This document shows, piece after piece, positions 1 to 7,932 of a DNA stretch of 18,502 nucleotides. Source of the DNA: DATJHM01 sp035493895 (GTDB lineage Bacteria; Chloroflexota; Ktedonobacteria; Ktedonobacterales; Ktedonobacteraceae); NCBI GenBank assembly GCA_035493895.1, contig DATJHM010000170.1, positions 1 through 18,502 on the forward strand, in the 5' to 3' direction. Under the pieces are notes generated by a model, which made no database searches, was not told the DNA's origin, and saw only the letters and a program-made list of their open reading frames with translations. Within the stretch, counting starts at the first letter, position 1. Every line of letters starts with the position of its first letter. Both the position numbers and the translations under genes were made by a program.

Positions 1-396
1 TTATCATCGCTATTCCTGCGTTACTCACTATCGTTGTCTCCTTTCTGCAAAGTTGGAACTGCCCTCTTTTTTTTACAGATACTTTCTATTTTACTTAGTC
101 TCTTAGTAATGTACTACATTTATACGTATATCTTCCGTTCCCCGCTCCATACTATGGTCATGTTCGGCCCTCTTGTGTGACACTTCCTTGCTCTCATCAG
201 TCATGATATAAGGATGGGGCAACATGATATGGGGCAGGAACGGTGCTTTCTTCCTGTTCATAGGAGTGCTTGCTACCCATAAGGGTTATCTGATCACTCA
301 GAATTATAGCAAAGTAGATTTTATGTGCTAAAATCTGCTACTAAGTTTAGTTTTGTTGATATGTGGACGTTTTTGTTTGTGGAGTAGGAGCAAAAA
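1..396. other. Gene-free leader upstream of the adenine deaminase operon
   Basis: No convincing open reading frame lies here on either strand. The first 130 bases are AT-rich with an eight-T run near 66-74. An imperfect direct repeat sits at 202-230: CATGATAT at 202-209 and again at 223-230, each followed within a few bases by a GGGGC block. A 6-bp hairpin (CAGGAA 235-240 with TTCCTG 251-256) follows. The last 90 bases hold the probable promoter and inverted repeat listed separately. I looked for a purine riboswitch, given the downstream genes, and did not find its conserved loop sequences. Confidence 0.6.
313..339. promoter_or_regulatory. Inverted repeat overlapping an extended -10 element (candidate operator/promoter of the purine operon)
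   Basis: Bases 313-323 and 329-339 form an 11-bp inverted repeat (core AGATTTTA / TAAAATCT, one G-T pair) around a 5-base spacer. The right arm contains TGCTAAAAT at 326-334, which matches an extended -10 box (TGnTATAAT, one mismatch). No good -35 is visible, as is common for extended -10 promoters. Transcription would begin near 341, giving a leader of about 55 bases before the ATG at 397. A dyad sitting on the -10 suggests a repressor site; the regulator is unknown and no regulator gene is adjacent. Confidence 0.4.
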
Positions 397-2124
397 ATGG
401 AGGATCTACAGCATCGGATTCAGGTCGCACGTGGCGCTTTACCTGCTGATCTGGTTTTACGCAATGCTCATCTACTGAATGTCTGTAGTAATGAGTGCTA
501 CGCCGCTGATGTGGCTATTGCTCGTGGATATATCGCTGGCATTAGTGCGCCCGGGGGAGGCTATTTCGGTCGCGAAGAGCGCGATCTCCAGGGACGCTGG
601 CTTGCTCCTGGTCTGCTTGATGGGCATATGCATATCGAGAGTACGATGCTCGTTCTCTCTGAGTTCGCTCGTCTGGTTACTCCCAGGGGGGTGACCACTG
701 TGGTCCTTGATCCTCATGAGTTCGCGAATGTGCTGGGCGTGGCTGGTATACGCTATGTTCTGGAATCCAGTCGGGATCTCCCTCTTTCTACCTATGTGAT
801 GCTTTCGTCCTGCGTTCCGGCTTCTTCCTTTGAAACTCCTCGCCAGCCTCTCCTGGCCGCCGATCTTTTACCTTTTCTCGATGATCCGCGTGTCTTAGGT
901 CTGGCTGAAATGATGGATATGCCTGCTGTCTTGCAGGGGGCGGAACAGGCGCTGGCAAAGATTCACGCTTCTCGCGCACGTGGTCTGGCGGTCGATGGTC
1001 ATGCTCCTGGCCTGAGGGGACGCGACCTCTGCGCCTATGCTGCTTCTGGCATTCAATCTGATCACGAGTGTAGCTCTTTAGAGGAAGCTCGTGAGCGTAT
1101 CCGCCTTGGCATGTGGCTGATGATACGTGAGGGCTCTGCGGCTCGCAATCTGGAGGCGCTACTTCCTCTGGTGCAAGAGCTTCATCCGCCGCGCGCTTTT
1201 TTTGTCACCGATGATCGTGACCCTCTGGATTTGATGACCCGGGGCCATATTGACTCTATGGTTCGTCAGGCTATTTCTCTCGGTCTTGAACCGCTTGAAG
1301 CTATTCGTCTGGCTTCTTACAACACTGCTCAATATTTTGGTTTGCACGAACGTGGTGCCCTGGCTCCGGGTTTCGTGGCTGATATGGTGGTTCTGGATGA
1401 TCTTCGTTCGTTTCAGGTTCAGTCTGTCTATAAAGATGGTCTCCTGGTTGCTCAAGAGGGAAAGTTGCTGGTATCGCCTCCCCCCGCTACGATGTTTTCG
1501 GGGGTCGCTGACACGGTCAATCTTGGCGCGGTCTCTGTCGCTGATCTTCGTATTGCTGGCACTCCTGGCCCGGTCGAGGTGATTGGCCTGGAACCCGGCC
1601 AGATTACTACCAGACACTTACGCTTTGAGGCCTCTGTGCGCGATGGCGAGATTGTGGCGGACCCTGATCGCGATCTGTTGAAGCTGGTGGTCATTGAACG
1701 TCATCATGGCTCGGGTCGTGTCGGTCTGGGTCTGGTGCATGGCTTCGGCCTCAAACAGGGTGCCCTGGCTTCTAGTGTCGCTCATGATGCTCATAATGTG
1801 GTGATCGTTGGGACGAATGATCACGATATTCTCCACGCGGCTCGCTCTTTGGAAGCCTCTGGGGGGGGCTTTGTCTGTGTCTCCGCTGGCTCTGTGCTGG
1901 CTAGTGTGCCTTTACCCCTTGCAGGTCTGGTCTCTCCTCTCCCGGCGGAAACGGTGGTGCAACAATTACAGGCCCTTGATGCTGCTGCTACCCAACTCGG
2001 TTGTGTGCTCGATCACCCTTGTATGACTCTGAGTTTCCTTTCTCTTTCTGTTATCCCTGCTCTGAAGTTGACGGATCAGGGGCTGGTTGATGTGGAGACG
2101 TTTACTCTGCTTCCATTGCAATAA
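397..2124 (+). CDS. ade: Adenine deaminase
   Basis: This is a cytoplasmic metal-dependent amidohydrolase (575 aa, normal family length) that converts adenine to hypoxanthine and ammonia. The amidohydrolase metal motif is intact: DGHMHIEST with His77 and His79. It is followed by the family's PHE (106-108), a VDGHAPG His (about 202), SDHE (221-224) and FVTDDRDP (about 269-276). The C-terminal half carries the adenine-deaminase-specific segment HGFGLKQGA and the GTNDHD stretch. The ATG at 397 is preceded by TAGGAG (385-390) at good spacing. It is the first gene of a tight operon: its TAA is 13 bases before the FAD-subunit gene, and the product hypoxanthine is the expected substrate of the enzyme encoded next. 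Confidence in the family is high; adenine as substrate follows from family membership. Confidence 0.95.
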   Translation: MEDLQHRIQVARGALPADLVLRNAHLLNVCSNECYAADVAIARGYIAGISAPGGGYFGREERDLQGRWLAPGLLDGHMHIESTMLVLSEFARLVTPRGVTTVVLDPHEFANVLGVAGIRYVLESSRDLPLSTYVMLSSCVPASSFETPRQPLLAADLLPFLDDPRVLGLAEMMDMPAVLQGAEQALAKIHASRARGLAVDGHAPGLRGRDLCAYAASGIQSDHECSSLEEARERIRLGMWLMIREGSAARNLEALLPLVQELHPPRAFFVTDDRDPLDLMTRGHIDSMVRQAISLGLEPLEAIRLASYNTAQYFGLHERGALAPGFVADMVVLDDLRSFQVQSVYKDGLLVAQEGKLLVSPPPATMFSGVADTVNLGAVSVADLRIAGTPGPVEVIGLEPGQITTRHLRFEASVRDGEIVADPDRDLLKLVVIERHHGSGRVGLGLVHGFGLKQGALASSVAHDAHNVVIVGTNDHDILHAARSLEASGGGFVCVSAGSVLASVPLPLAGLVSPLPAETVVQQLQALDAAATQLGCVLDHPCMTLSFLSLSVIPALKLTDQGLVDVETFTLLPLQ

Positions 2125-2137
2125 AAGGTAATAGTTC

Positions 2138-3115
2138 ATGCTACAAAAGCTTGTTGAATATCATTGGTCGGAGCACCTCGATGACGCTCTGCTCCTCCTG
2201 GGACGCCTCGATGTAAAGACTGTTCCTCTGGCCGGGGGAACCTATTTACTCGGCTTAGATGATGATTCTATTCAAGCCGTTGTTGATCTCCGCGATCTCG
2301 ATCTGGCTTATATTTCTGACGATACCAGAGGTCTCCATCTGGGCGCTATGACGACTCTTCAATCCCTTGCCGAATCCACTCTCTTGAAGGAGTTCGCCTC
2401 AGGGATTCTTGCTGAGTCCGCTCTGGCCTCTGCTTCTTCTCGCCTGATCCGCAATTGTGCTACTCTTGGCGGCACTCTCGGCGCGGGCGCTGCTTCTCAG
2501 GCCGATCTGTGGACGGCTCTGGTGGCTCTCGATGCTGAGGTGGTGGTCCGCTCTGGCTCGAAGACGCAGGTGAATTTGAGCGGCGGGACGTCTGAACGCC
2601 CCGGCCTCGCTCTCTCCGGGGTCGTCTATAAGGGGAAGTATGAGCGTCGTATCCCCTGCGCTTCTTTCTCTCTGGATCATCGTCCCGGCGAGCTCATTCT
2701 TGAGGTCTTTGTCCCTCGCCCTCCTATAAATAGCGGAGGCTCTTTTATGCGCGTTGGCCGTTCTGCCTCTGATCTATCGCTGCTCAATGTCGCTACTCAG
2801 CTTGAGGTTGAGGATGGCAAATATAAACGTGTCCGTCTGATCTTCGGTGGCCGCAATATGGAGCCTCTGCGTTTACAGGCTATCGAGCGCTTCCTTGAAG
2901 GTCGGGCCCTCGCTCGCTCTGCCGATACTCTTGATCGCCAGTTGCTCTCTCAAGCTATGCGCGCTGCTATCTCTGAATTTCGCCCGCCCTCCGATATTCT
3001 GGCCAGTAATAGTTATCGTCGAGTGGCTGGCTTAAATCTCGCTTATCGCGCTCTGGAAGAAGCCGCTAATATTGCGATCTGGCGCGGTCTGGTATCATCT
3101 GGAAGAGGAGCTTGA
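2138..3115 (+). CDS. FAD-binding subunit of a xanthine dehydrogenase-type molybdenum hydroxylase
   Basis: The 325-aa protein belongs to the CoxM/XdhB flavoprotein family, which passes electrons from the [2Fe-2S] clusters to the final acceptor. The two FAD-pyrophosphate loops are visible: AGGT at 32-35 and RNCATLGG at about 105-112. The C-terminal 'CO dehydrogenase flavoprotein' domain begins near GSFMRVGRSASDLSLL (about 207-222). The start at ATG 2138 has an AAGG-type ribosome site about nine bases upstream. It lies 13 bases after the adenine deaminase gene and 7 bases before the ATG of the fused partner subunit, so the two subunits are surely co-expressed. The Asn that commonly follows the second GG (GGN) is Thr here. 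Whether the natural acceptor is NAD+ or something else cannot be told. Confidence 0.88.
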   Translation: MLQKLVEYHWSEHLDDALLLLGRLDVKTVPLAGGTYLLGLDDDSIQAVVDLRDLDLAYISDDTRGLHLGAMTTLQSLAESTLLKEFASGILAESALASASSRLIRNCATLGGTLGAGAASQADLWTALVALDAEVVVRSGSKTQVNLSGGTSERPGLALSGVVYKGKYERRIPCASFSLDHRPGELILEVFVPRPPINSGGSFMRVGRSASDLSLLNVATQLEVEDGKYKRVRLIFGGRNMEPLRLQAIERFLEGRALARSADTLDRQLLSQAMRAAISEFRPPSDILASNSYRRVAGLNLAYRALEEAANIAIWRGLVSSGRGA

Positions 3116-3122
3116 GTTTTGT

Positions 3123-6029
3123 ATGGAACTCGAACTGAATATTAATAGCACGATTGCTAGCCTGGATGTCGCGACAAATGAAACTCTGTTGACTCTGTTA
3201 CGTCGCGAAGGCTATTGTGGGGTCAAGCATGGCTGCGAGACTGGTGACTGCGGAGCCTGTACTGTTCTCGTCGATGGGGTCCCTCGCCCGAGCTGTGTGA
3301 TGTTCGCGGCGCAAGCGGGCGGCTGTACGGTGATGACGGTTGAGGGCTTGAACTCGGGCTCTCAATTGCATCCATTGCAGCAGGCCTTTGCTGAGATCGG
3401 AGCCGCTCATTGTGGCTTCTGTACTCCGGGTATGCTGCTATCCGCTACTGCTCTCTTGAAACAAAATGCTCGCCCCGATGCTGCTGAGGTGCGCGAGGCT
3501 CTCTCCGGCAATCTCTGCCGCTGCACTGGCTACGATCGACCAGTACAGGCCGTTCTACGCGCCGCCGCTGCACTGCGCGGTGATCCTCTTCCTGCGTTGG
3601 AGCATCAGGTCGTTCCTGTCTCTCATGAGAGCAATGTCGCTCGTAATCGCTCCGAGATGGCTGAGGGCGCAACCACGAAAATTCCTCTGATTTCTCTTGC
3701 GAATGGCGTTCCTTCTTCCACTGGTGAGTCGCAATCTGTCCTCCTTGGTCAGGCGGTTCCCCCCGCGGATGCCCGCAAGCTGGTGACCGGGAAGCCTGTT
3801 TTTGCGGCTGATTTCTCTCTCCGAGGTATGCTCTCGGCTCGCGTTCTGACCAGCCCTCATGCCCATGCGTTGATTCGCGATATCGATGTTTCTGAGGCGA
3901 AGGCACTCCCGGGCGTTCTCGCTGTTTTGACGCATAAGGATGTGCCCCGCATTCCTTTCTCTTCAGTGGAACGCTCTCGTGAGCCGCAGATGTTGCAGGA
4001 TCAGTTCAGCCTGGATTATGTTCTCCGCTTCGTCGGGGATCGGGTGGCGGTGGTTGCAGCTGAAACTCCTGAGATCGCTGAGGAGGCTCTCCAGCTTATT
4101 CATGTCGATTATGAGGTGTTCCCTTCTCTCCTCGATCCTCGCCAGGGCCTGGAGGCTGATTCTCCTCAGGTGCATCCTGAGTCCGATGCTGTCGGTATTT
4201 ACGATGCCTCTCGCAATATCGCGGCCCGCGTCGGCGTCGATATCGGTGAGGTGGATCGCGGCTTTTCGTCCGCTGATCTGGTGGTCGAAGGCGAGTATTT
4301 TCTTCCTATGACGCAGCAGGTGACGCTTGAGAAACAGACGGCCACGGCGTATTTTTCTGATGATGATGTCCTGGTCGTGCGCTCGAATACGCAGAATCCT
4401 CTGTATGTACGTCGCACTCTTGCCCGCTTACTTGCTCTTCCTTTGCGCCGCATTCGCGTGGAGCAAACCGCTTCCCTCACGATGGCTGGCTTTTCTCAGG
4501 AGATCCGTCTGGAGGATCTCGCTGCTCTTCTTACGCTCAAAACAGGTCGCCCTGTCTCTCTCATGTATTCACGGGCCGATGAATTCCGTGCTGCTCCTGT
4601 GAATTCGCAATATATTGTACGTATGAAGACTGGCGTCTCTCGTGAGGGCAAACTGCTGGCTCAGCAGTTTGTGATGCTTGCCAGTACTGGTGCCTATGCG
4701 ACGCACCCGCTGATTGCAAATTCTGCTCTTCTCAATGATGTCCTGGCTCTCTATCCCTGTGAGCATATGCGCTTTGTCAGCGACATTTTGTACACCAATT
4801 TACCTCCTTCCGCCGCTCTCCAGGGGCAGGGCCTTCCTCCTGCCTTTTTCGCGCTCGAATGTCATATGGATGAAGTTGCTAAACGCGTGGGGATAGATGC
4901 TCATGCGTTGCGCCGCCTTAACTGGCTGAAGGTCGGCGATGAATATCCTGGCCGCAAAGAGGCTCTTCGTGGTCGCGTTCCTCTGCTTGAGAGCTGTGCT
5001 TTGCCTGATTGCTTGCGCATTGTGGAGGAGAAGTTGCGCTGGCATGAGAAGCGCGGCATGGTGAGCAATGGACGCGAACGCCACGGGGTTGGCTCCGCTC
5101 TTGCGGTGCTGGGCACTGTTCCCTGGGAGGCAAATACTTCTGGCTCGATTATGAAGCTGAATGAGGATGGCACTTTTGATGTGTTCGTCGGGGCTGGTGA
5201 GCATGTCTTTGGCTCCTCTACTCTTCTCTCTCAGGTGGTTGCCGAGGTGCTTAACGTTCCGTTAGAGGATGTCTTTGTCTATACAACCAATGCCGATGCT
5301 ATCCCGCTCAATAGCGGTGTGCATGGCTCGTCCTCTTTTTATCTGAGTGGCGGCGCGGTCCGTAAAGCGGCTGAGCAGATCCGCCGTCAGATTCTTGCCG
5401 TTGCTGGCCGTCTGCTGAATGCGGTTCCTGAGACCTTGAAGATCAATGCCGGTGTGATTTCTGCCCCTAATGACCAGTCCGTGACGATTCAACAGGTGGC
5501 AGAACAATCTCTTTCCGTGGAAGGACGGCAGATTATGACGACTGCTTCCTGGAAGGTGCAACAAACGCCTGTGTCCTTTGTGGCTCTTGGTGCCGAGGTG
5601 GACGTTGATACTGAGACTGGTCTGGTGCGTGTTGTTAAGCTTGTTTGTGCGGTGGATGCCGGTCTGGTGCTCAATCCTTTAGTCCTTGAAGAGCAACTGC
5701 TGGGCTCTCTTTCTCAGGCACTGAATGCGGTTTTATGTGAAGATCTTCTCTATGATCCGAAAGGGGTGATGCAGAACGCTGATTTGCGCGCGTATCATCT
5801 GCTTTCTGCTCTTGATATGCCTGAAATCCAGACGTATCTTCTCTCCACTCAGGATGCTCTTGGACCCTTTGGGGCGAAGGCGATTGCTGAACTCCCTCTG
5901 CAATCGCTCGCCGCTGCCGTTGCGAACGCCGTTGCGAACGCTCTGGGTGTGCGCATACACCAGCTCCCTCTGGTCCCCGAACGCATCCTGCGCGCCCTTC
6001 ACGCCGCCCAATCTGCCGCCCAGCGCTAA
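3123..6029 (+). CDS. Fused [2Fe-2S] and molybdopterin subunit of a xanthine dehydrogenase-like purine hydroxylase
   Basis: About 968 aa. Residues 1-150 are a complete [2Fe-2S] domain with all eight cluster cysteines: C38-x4-C43-x2-C46-x11-C58, then C97-x2-C100 and C132-x-C134. After a linker, about 205-968 is the molybdopterin domain. The presumed catalytic Glu is kept near residue 924 in GPFGAKAIAEL, the usual GAK..GEPP site. Other loops are unusual. The GGGFGGK loop reads MAGFSQE (about 455-461), the R-G-x-G loop reads ALQGQGLPP (about 566-574), and the MGQG loop reads EHVFGSS (about 694-700). The fused layout and the Gln in place of Arg resemble, from memory, E. coli XdhD and selenium-dependent xanthine dehydrogenases. 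I chose ATG 3123, 7 bases after the FAD-subunit stop and 12 bases after GAGGAG, rather than an upstream TTG at 3072. Hypoxanthine/xanthine as substrate is inferred from the adenine deaminase neighbour. Confidence 0.85.
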   Translation: MELELNINSTIASLDVATNETLLTLLRREGYCGVKHGCETGDCGACTVLVDGVPRPSCVMFAAQAGGCTVMTVEGLNSGSQLHPLQQAFAEIGAAHCGFCTPGMLLSATALLKQNARPDAAEVREALSGNLCRCTGYDRPVQAVLRAAAALRGDPLPALEHQVVPVSHESNVARNRSEMAEGATTKIPLISLANGVPSSTGESQSVLLGQAVPPADARKLVTGKPVFAADFSLRGMLSARVLTSPHAHALIRDIDVSEAKALPGVLAVLTHKDVPRIPFSSVERSREPQMLQDQFSLDYVLRFVGDRVAVVAAETPEIAEEALQLIHVDYEVFPSLLDPRQGLEADSPQVHPESDAVGIYDASRNIAARVGVDIGEVDRGFSSADLVVEGEYFLPMTQQVTLEKQTATAYFSDDDVLVVRSNTQNPLYVRRTLARLLALPLRRIRVEQTASLTMAGFSQEIRLEDLAALLTLKTGRPVSLMYSRADEFRAAPVNSQYIVRMKTGVSREGKLLAQQFVMLASTGAYATHPLIANSALLNDVLALYPCEHMRFVSDILYTNLPPSAALQGQGLPPAFFALECHMDEVAKRVGIDAHALRRLNWLKVGDEYPGRKEALRGRVPLLESCALPDCLRIVEEKLRWHEKRGMVSNGRERHGVGSALAVLGTVPWEANTSGSIMKLNEDGTFDVFVGAGEHVFGSSTLLSQVVAEVLNVPLEDVFVYTTNADAIPLNSGVHGSSSFYLSGGAVRKAAEQIRRQILAVAGRLLNAVPETLKINAGVISAPNDQSVTIQQVAEQSLSVEGRQIMTTASWKVQQTPVSFVALGAEVDVDTETGLVRVVKLVCAVDAGLVLNPLVLEEQLLGSLSQALNAVLCEDLLYDPKGVMQNADLRAYHLLSALDMPEIQTYLLSTQDALGPFGAKAIAELPLQSLAAAVANAVANALGVRIHQLPLVPERILRALHAAQSAAQR

Positions 6030-6037
6030 CGTTTTCA

Positions 6038-6069
6038 AGGTACAGGCAGAGAGATGTCTGCCTGTACCT
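6038..6069. terminator. Perfect 13-bp hairpin after the purine operon
   Basis: Bases 6038-6050 and 6057-6069 are a perfect 13-bp inverted repeat (arm AGGTACAGGCAGA) with a 6-base loop. It begins 9 bases after the stop of the fused hydroxylase gene. No U-run follows on either strand, so it is not a textbook intrinsic terminator. It may be a 3'-end stabilising hairpin or a Rho-associated end. Confidence 0.55.
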
Positions 6070-6123
6070 GCTCTTCATCGGTTATTCCTACTTATGAGTA
6101 GTTCCATCGATAACCTGGAGTAT

Positions 6124-6131
6124 GGTATGCT
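6124..6131 (+). promoter_or_regulatory. Weak extended -10 candidate for the DUF402 gene
   Basis: TGGTATGCT at 6123-6131 resembles TGnTATAAT (four of six in the hexamer) and is followed directly by ATCTATAG. A poor -35 (TTCCAT) lies about 18 bases upstream. It would start transcription near 6138, about 63 bases before the ATG at 6201. The call is supported mainly by its likeness to the better promoters at 6851, 13060 and 18430. Confidence 0.3.
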
Positions 6132-6200
6132 ATCTATAGGTCATCCTTTTGGCATGGACCTCACGCAAAAAAATCATGTTGATGTTTGTAGGATTGCGTT

Positions 6201-6740
6201 ATGAAGCAAAAACCCGCCGATCGGCGAAACTGGCAACGGGTGACGAAGAGCCGTTTCGCTCAGATCTCTCTCGATGTCAGTGAATTCCGTGGCTATGTTA
6301 CCCTGTTTTGCATCGATGAAGTGCGTGAGCCACTCTGGGTGACCTGTTGTGGTCAGCGTCTTTGTCTTGCCGATAATGGCTATACCTGGATGCAGCACTT
6401 TCCTGCTGGTGCACGTTACGCGATAACAACGGTCTTCGATCCTCACGATGAGATTGTCGAATGGTATATTGATATCTGCAATCGTCATTACCTGGATGCA
6501 CAGGGTCGGGTCTGGTACGAAGATCTCTACCTTGATCTGGATGTCTCTTTCTCTGGCGAGGTCGAACTGCTGGATGTTGATGAACTGGATGATGCCCTTC
6601 ACCAGAATCTCGTCTCCTCAGTCGAGTATGAAGTGGCGTGGCGCGAGGCAAGCAGTTTGATGACGGCGATTGAGCAAGATATGTTCCCTCTGCTCTGGCT
6701 GCTTCCTTCGCATAAAGAGCGCTTTGCTGGACTTGTATAA
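6201..6740 (+). CDS. DUF402 family protein (possible nucleoside di/triphosphatase)
   Basis: A soluble 179-aa protein with no signal peptide or membrane segment. The DUF402/FomD-like domain spans about 60-165 and shows the family blocks: DEIVEWYIDI (83-92), EDLYLDLDV (107-115) and LLDVDELDDA (123-132). Their acidic residues line the metal site in characterised relatives. Those relatives hydrolyse nucleoside di/triphosphates or a phosphonate-CMP intermediate; which applies here cannot be told. The ATG at 6201 follows AGGA (6190-6193) at good spacing. The gene is separated from the purine operon by a hairpin and 171 bases, so it is probably its own unit. A purine-nucleotide clean-up role next to purine catabolism is only a guess from position. 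Confidence 0.8.
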   Translation: MKQKPADRRNWQRVTKSRFAQISLDVSEFRGYVTLFCIDEVREPLWVTCCGQRLCLADNGYTWMQHFPAGARYAITTVFDPHDEIVEWYIDICNRHYLDAQGRVWYEDLYLDLDVSFSGEVELLDVDELDDALHQNLVSSVEYEVAWREASSLMTAIEQDMFPLLWLLPSHKERFAGLV

Positions 6741-6826
6741 CTCTGTTGTCGCTCCTTGTTGTTGTTGGGGGACCCTGTATTGCTGCTGCAATATGTATCC
6801 TATTTTTGGATTACGCAGTTTTACTG

Positions 6827-6856
6827 ATGACATTTTCCTCTGTTGCCTGTTATAAT
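6827..6856 (+). promoter_or_regulatory. Strong promoter of the LysM-like protein gene
   Basis: A consensus extended -10, TGTTATAAT (6848-6856, hexamer TATAAT at 6851), is preceded by ATGACA (6827-6832), five of six for TTGACA, with an 18-base spacer. Transcription should start near 6863. An AAGGAG ribosome site at 6874-6879 precedes the ATG at 6892. Confidence 0.8.
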
Positions 6857-6891
6857 GCTACCGCATACTATACAAGGAGCTGCGATTTACT

Positions 6892-7920
6892 ATGGCCCGT
6901 CGCTATCGCACACAAAATACGCCAACTGAAGATTCTCATGAAGATGCTCGTCCCGCTGTTCGGCCCCTTCCCTGGAAGCCCGTTCTGTCCATCTTTTTAA
7001 TTGCGGCGATTATCATTCCTGCCTATCTCTATGGCACACGCCTGGGAGGCAATCTCTTATCGGCTACGACGCAATTCGCTGCCGATATACTCAATCCTCA
7101 CCCGTCTCCAACGCCTTTGCCTGTACCAACCTATGCGCGCGCTCTTCCGCAGGCCGGTACTCTGCTCTATACGGTGCAGGATGGCGATTCTTGCGTTGGC
7201 TTTCTGGCCTATCAGATGCGCATGAATGATGCCGGTACGATCTTTAGTGATGTCAAACCCGAGACGGTGAAAGCTCTCAACTCTGTCCTTGGTCAGGATT
7301 GCCACCGCATTCAGCCTGGGATGGTTCTGCCGCTTTCTCCTCAATATCCGCTTGTTGCTCTGGGTGGTCAGGTGCTGAAAATTACTTCTGCCACTCCTCA
7401 ACAGGTAATACCAACGCCTCTTATTAATGTTCCCAGTACAGACAATGCCGCGGATTGCAGCGGCGGCTGTCTGTTTACTGTTCGTGTCTCTCCCTCTACC
7501 GAGGTGCTTCTTTCTGTCCAAACACAGTTAGCCGTACATATCGGTGACTGGGTCTGGGCACAGGCTATGCTCGCACGCAAAACGGTGCCCGGCTTTGCGA
7601 ATTATCCTTACGCCGATCCTAAAGCTTCGCTCAATGGCATGACACTGCATGCCTGCGATTTTCAAGTCAATAACGTTCACGATGACGATTCTCTTTTCTG
7701 TGATCAACTGGAGCCAAATACGATTGATGATGATGGTGGTTCCTGGCTCTTTGGCGTCGCCGGTCCCTCGGCACTGGATCACTGGAAGTATAAATTACCC
7801 GTTCCTGCTGGCACGCGTGTCCTGCTCTGGCTCACGGAACAGCATGGGCAATTAACGTATCACCCTGGCAATCCTGCCTATCGCTACGATGAAGCAAAAC
7901 ATCTCTACGTGAAAATGTAG
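6892..7920 (+). CDS. Membrane-anchored LysM-like domain protein of unknown function
   Basis: A 342-aa protein with a charged cytoplasmic N-terminus, one hydrophobic helix at about 30-48 (signal anchor) and a Pro-rich spacer (69-80). A LysM-like domain follows at about 91-150: LLYTVQDGDSC at the start, ALNSVLGQDC in the middle and IQPGMVLPL at the end. Such domains bind peptidoglycan or chitin-type glycans, so the bulk should sit outside the membrane near the wall. The domain has an insertion and a Cys pair (about 101 and 137) that could form a disulfide. The remaining 190 residues include further Cys pairs (CSGGC at 189-193; about 255 and 270) and I do not recognise them. Own promoter at 6827-6856. 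It converges with the response regulator gene with only 12 bases between stops. Confidence 0.7.
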   Translation: MARRYRTQNTPTEDSHEDARPAVRPLPWKPVLSIFLIAAIIIPAYLYGTRLGGNLLSATTQFAADILNPHPSPTPLPVPTYARALPQAGTLLYTVQDGDSCVGFLAYQMRMNDAGTIFSDVKPETVKALNSVLGQDCHRIQPGMVLPLSPQYPLVALGGQVLKITSATPQQVIPTPLINVPSTDNAADCSGGCLFTVRVSPSTEVLLSVQTQLAVHIGDWVWAQAMLARKTVPGFANYPYADPKASLNGMTLHACDFQVNNVHDDDSLFCDQLEPNTIDDDGGSWLFGVAGPSALDHWKYKLPVPAGTRVLLWLTEQHGQLTYHPGNPAYRYDEAKHLYVKM

Positions 7921-7932
7921 ATTTCCTGTTGC

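Noticed and set aside
180..396. Purine riboswitch upstream of adenine deaminase
   Set aside because: The expected three-way junction with its conserved loop and junction bases is not present; only unrelated repeats and a dyad are seen.
3072..3122. TTG start for the fused hydroxylase, overlapping the FAD-subunit gene
   Set aside because: The ATG at 3123 begins exactly where the [2Fe-2S] domain should and is served by GAGGAG at 3105-3110; the 17 extra residues match nothing in the family.
3445..3935. Long minus-strand reading frames opposite the hydroxylase gene
   Set aside because: They are Arg/Gln/His-rich low-complexity shadows of a well-supported gene and show no domain.
5916..5939. Tandem 12-base duplication in the hydroxylase 3' end (AVAN-AVAN)
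   Set aside because: From memory the family has the same length here, so it is probably ordinary alanine-rich helix sequence and not a recent insertion.
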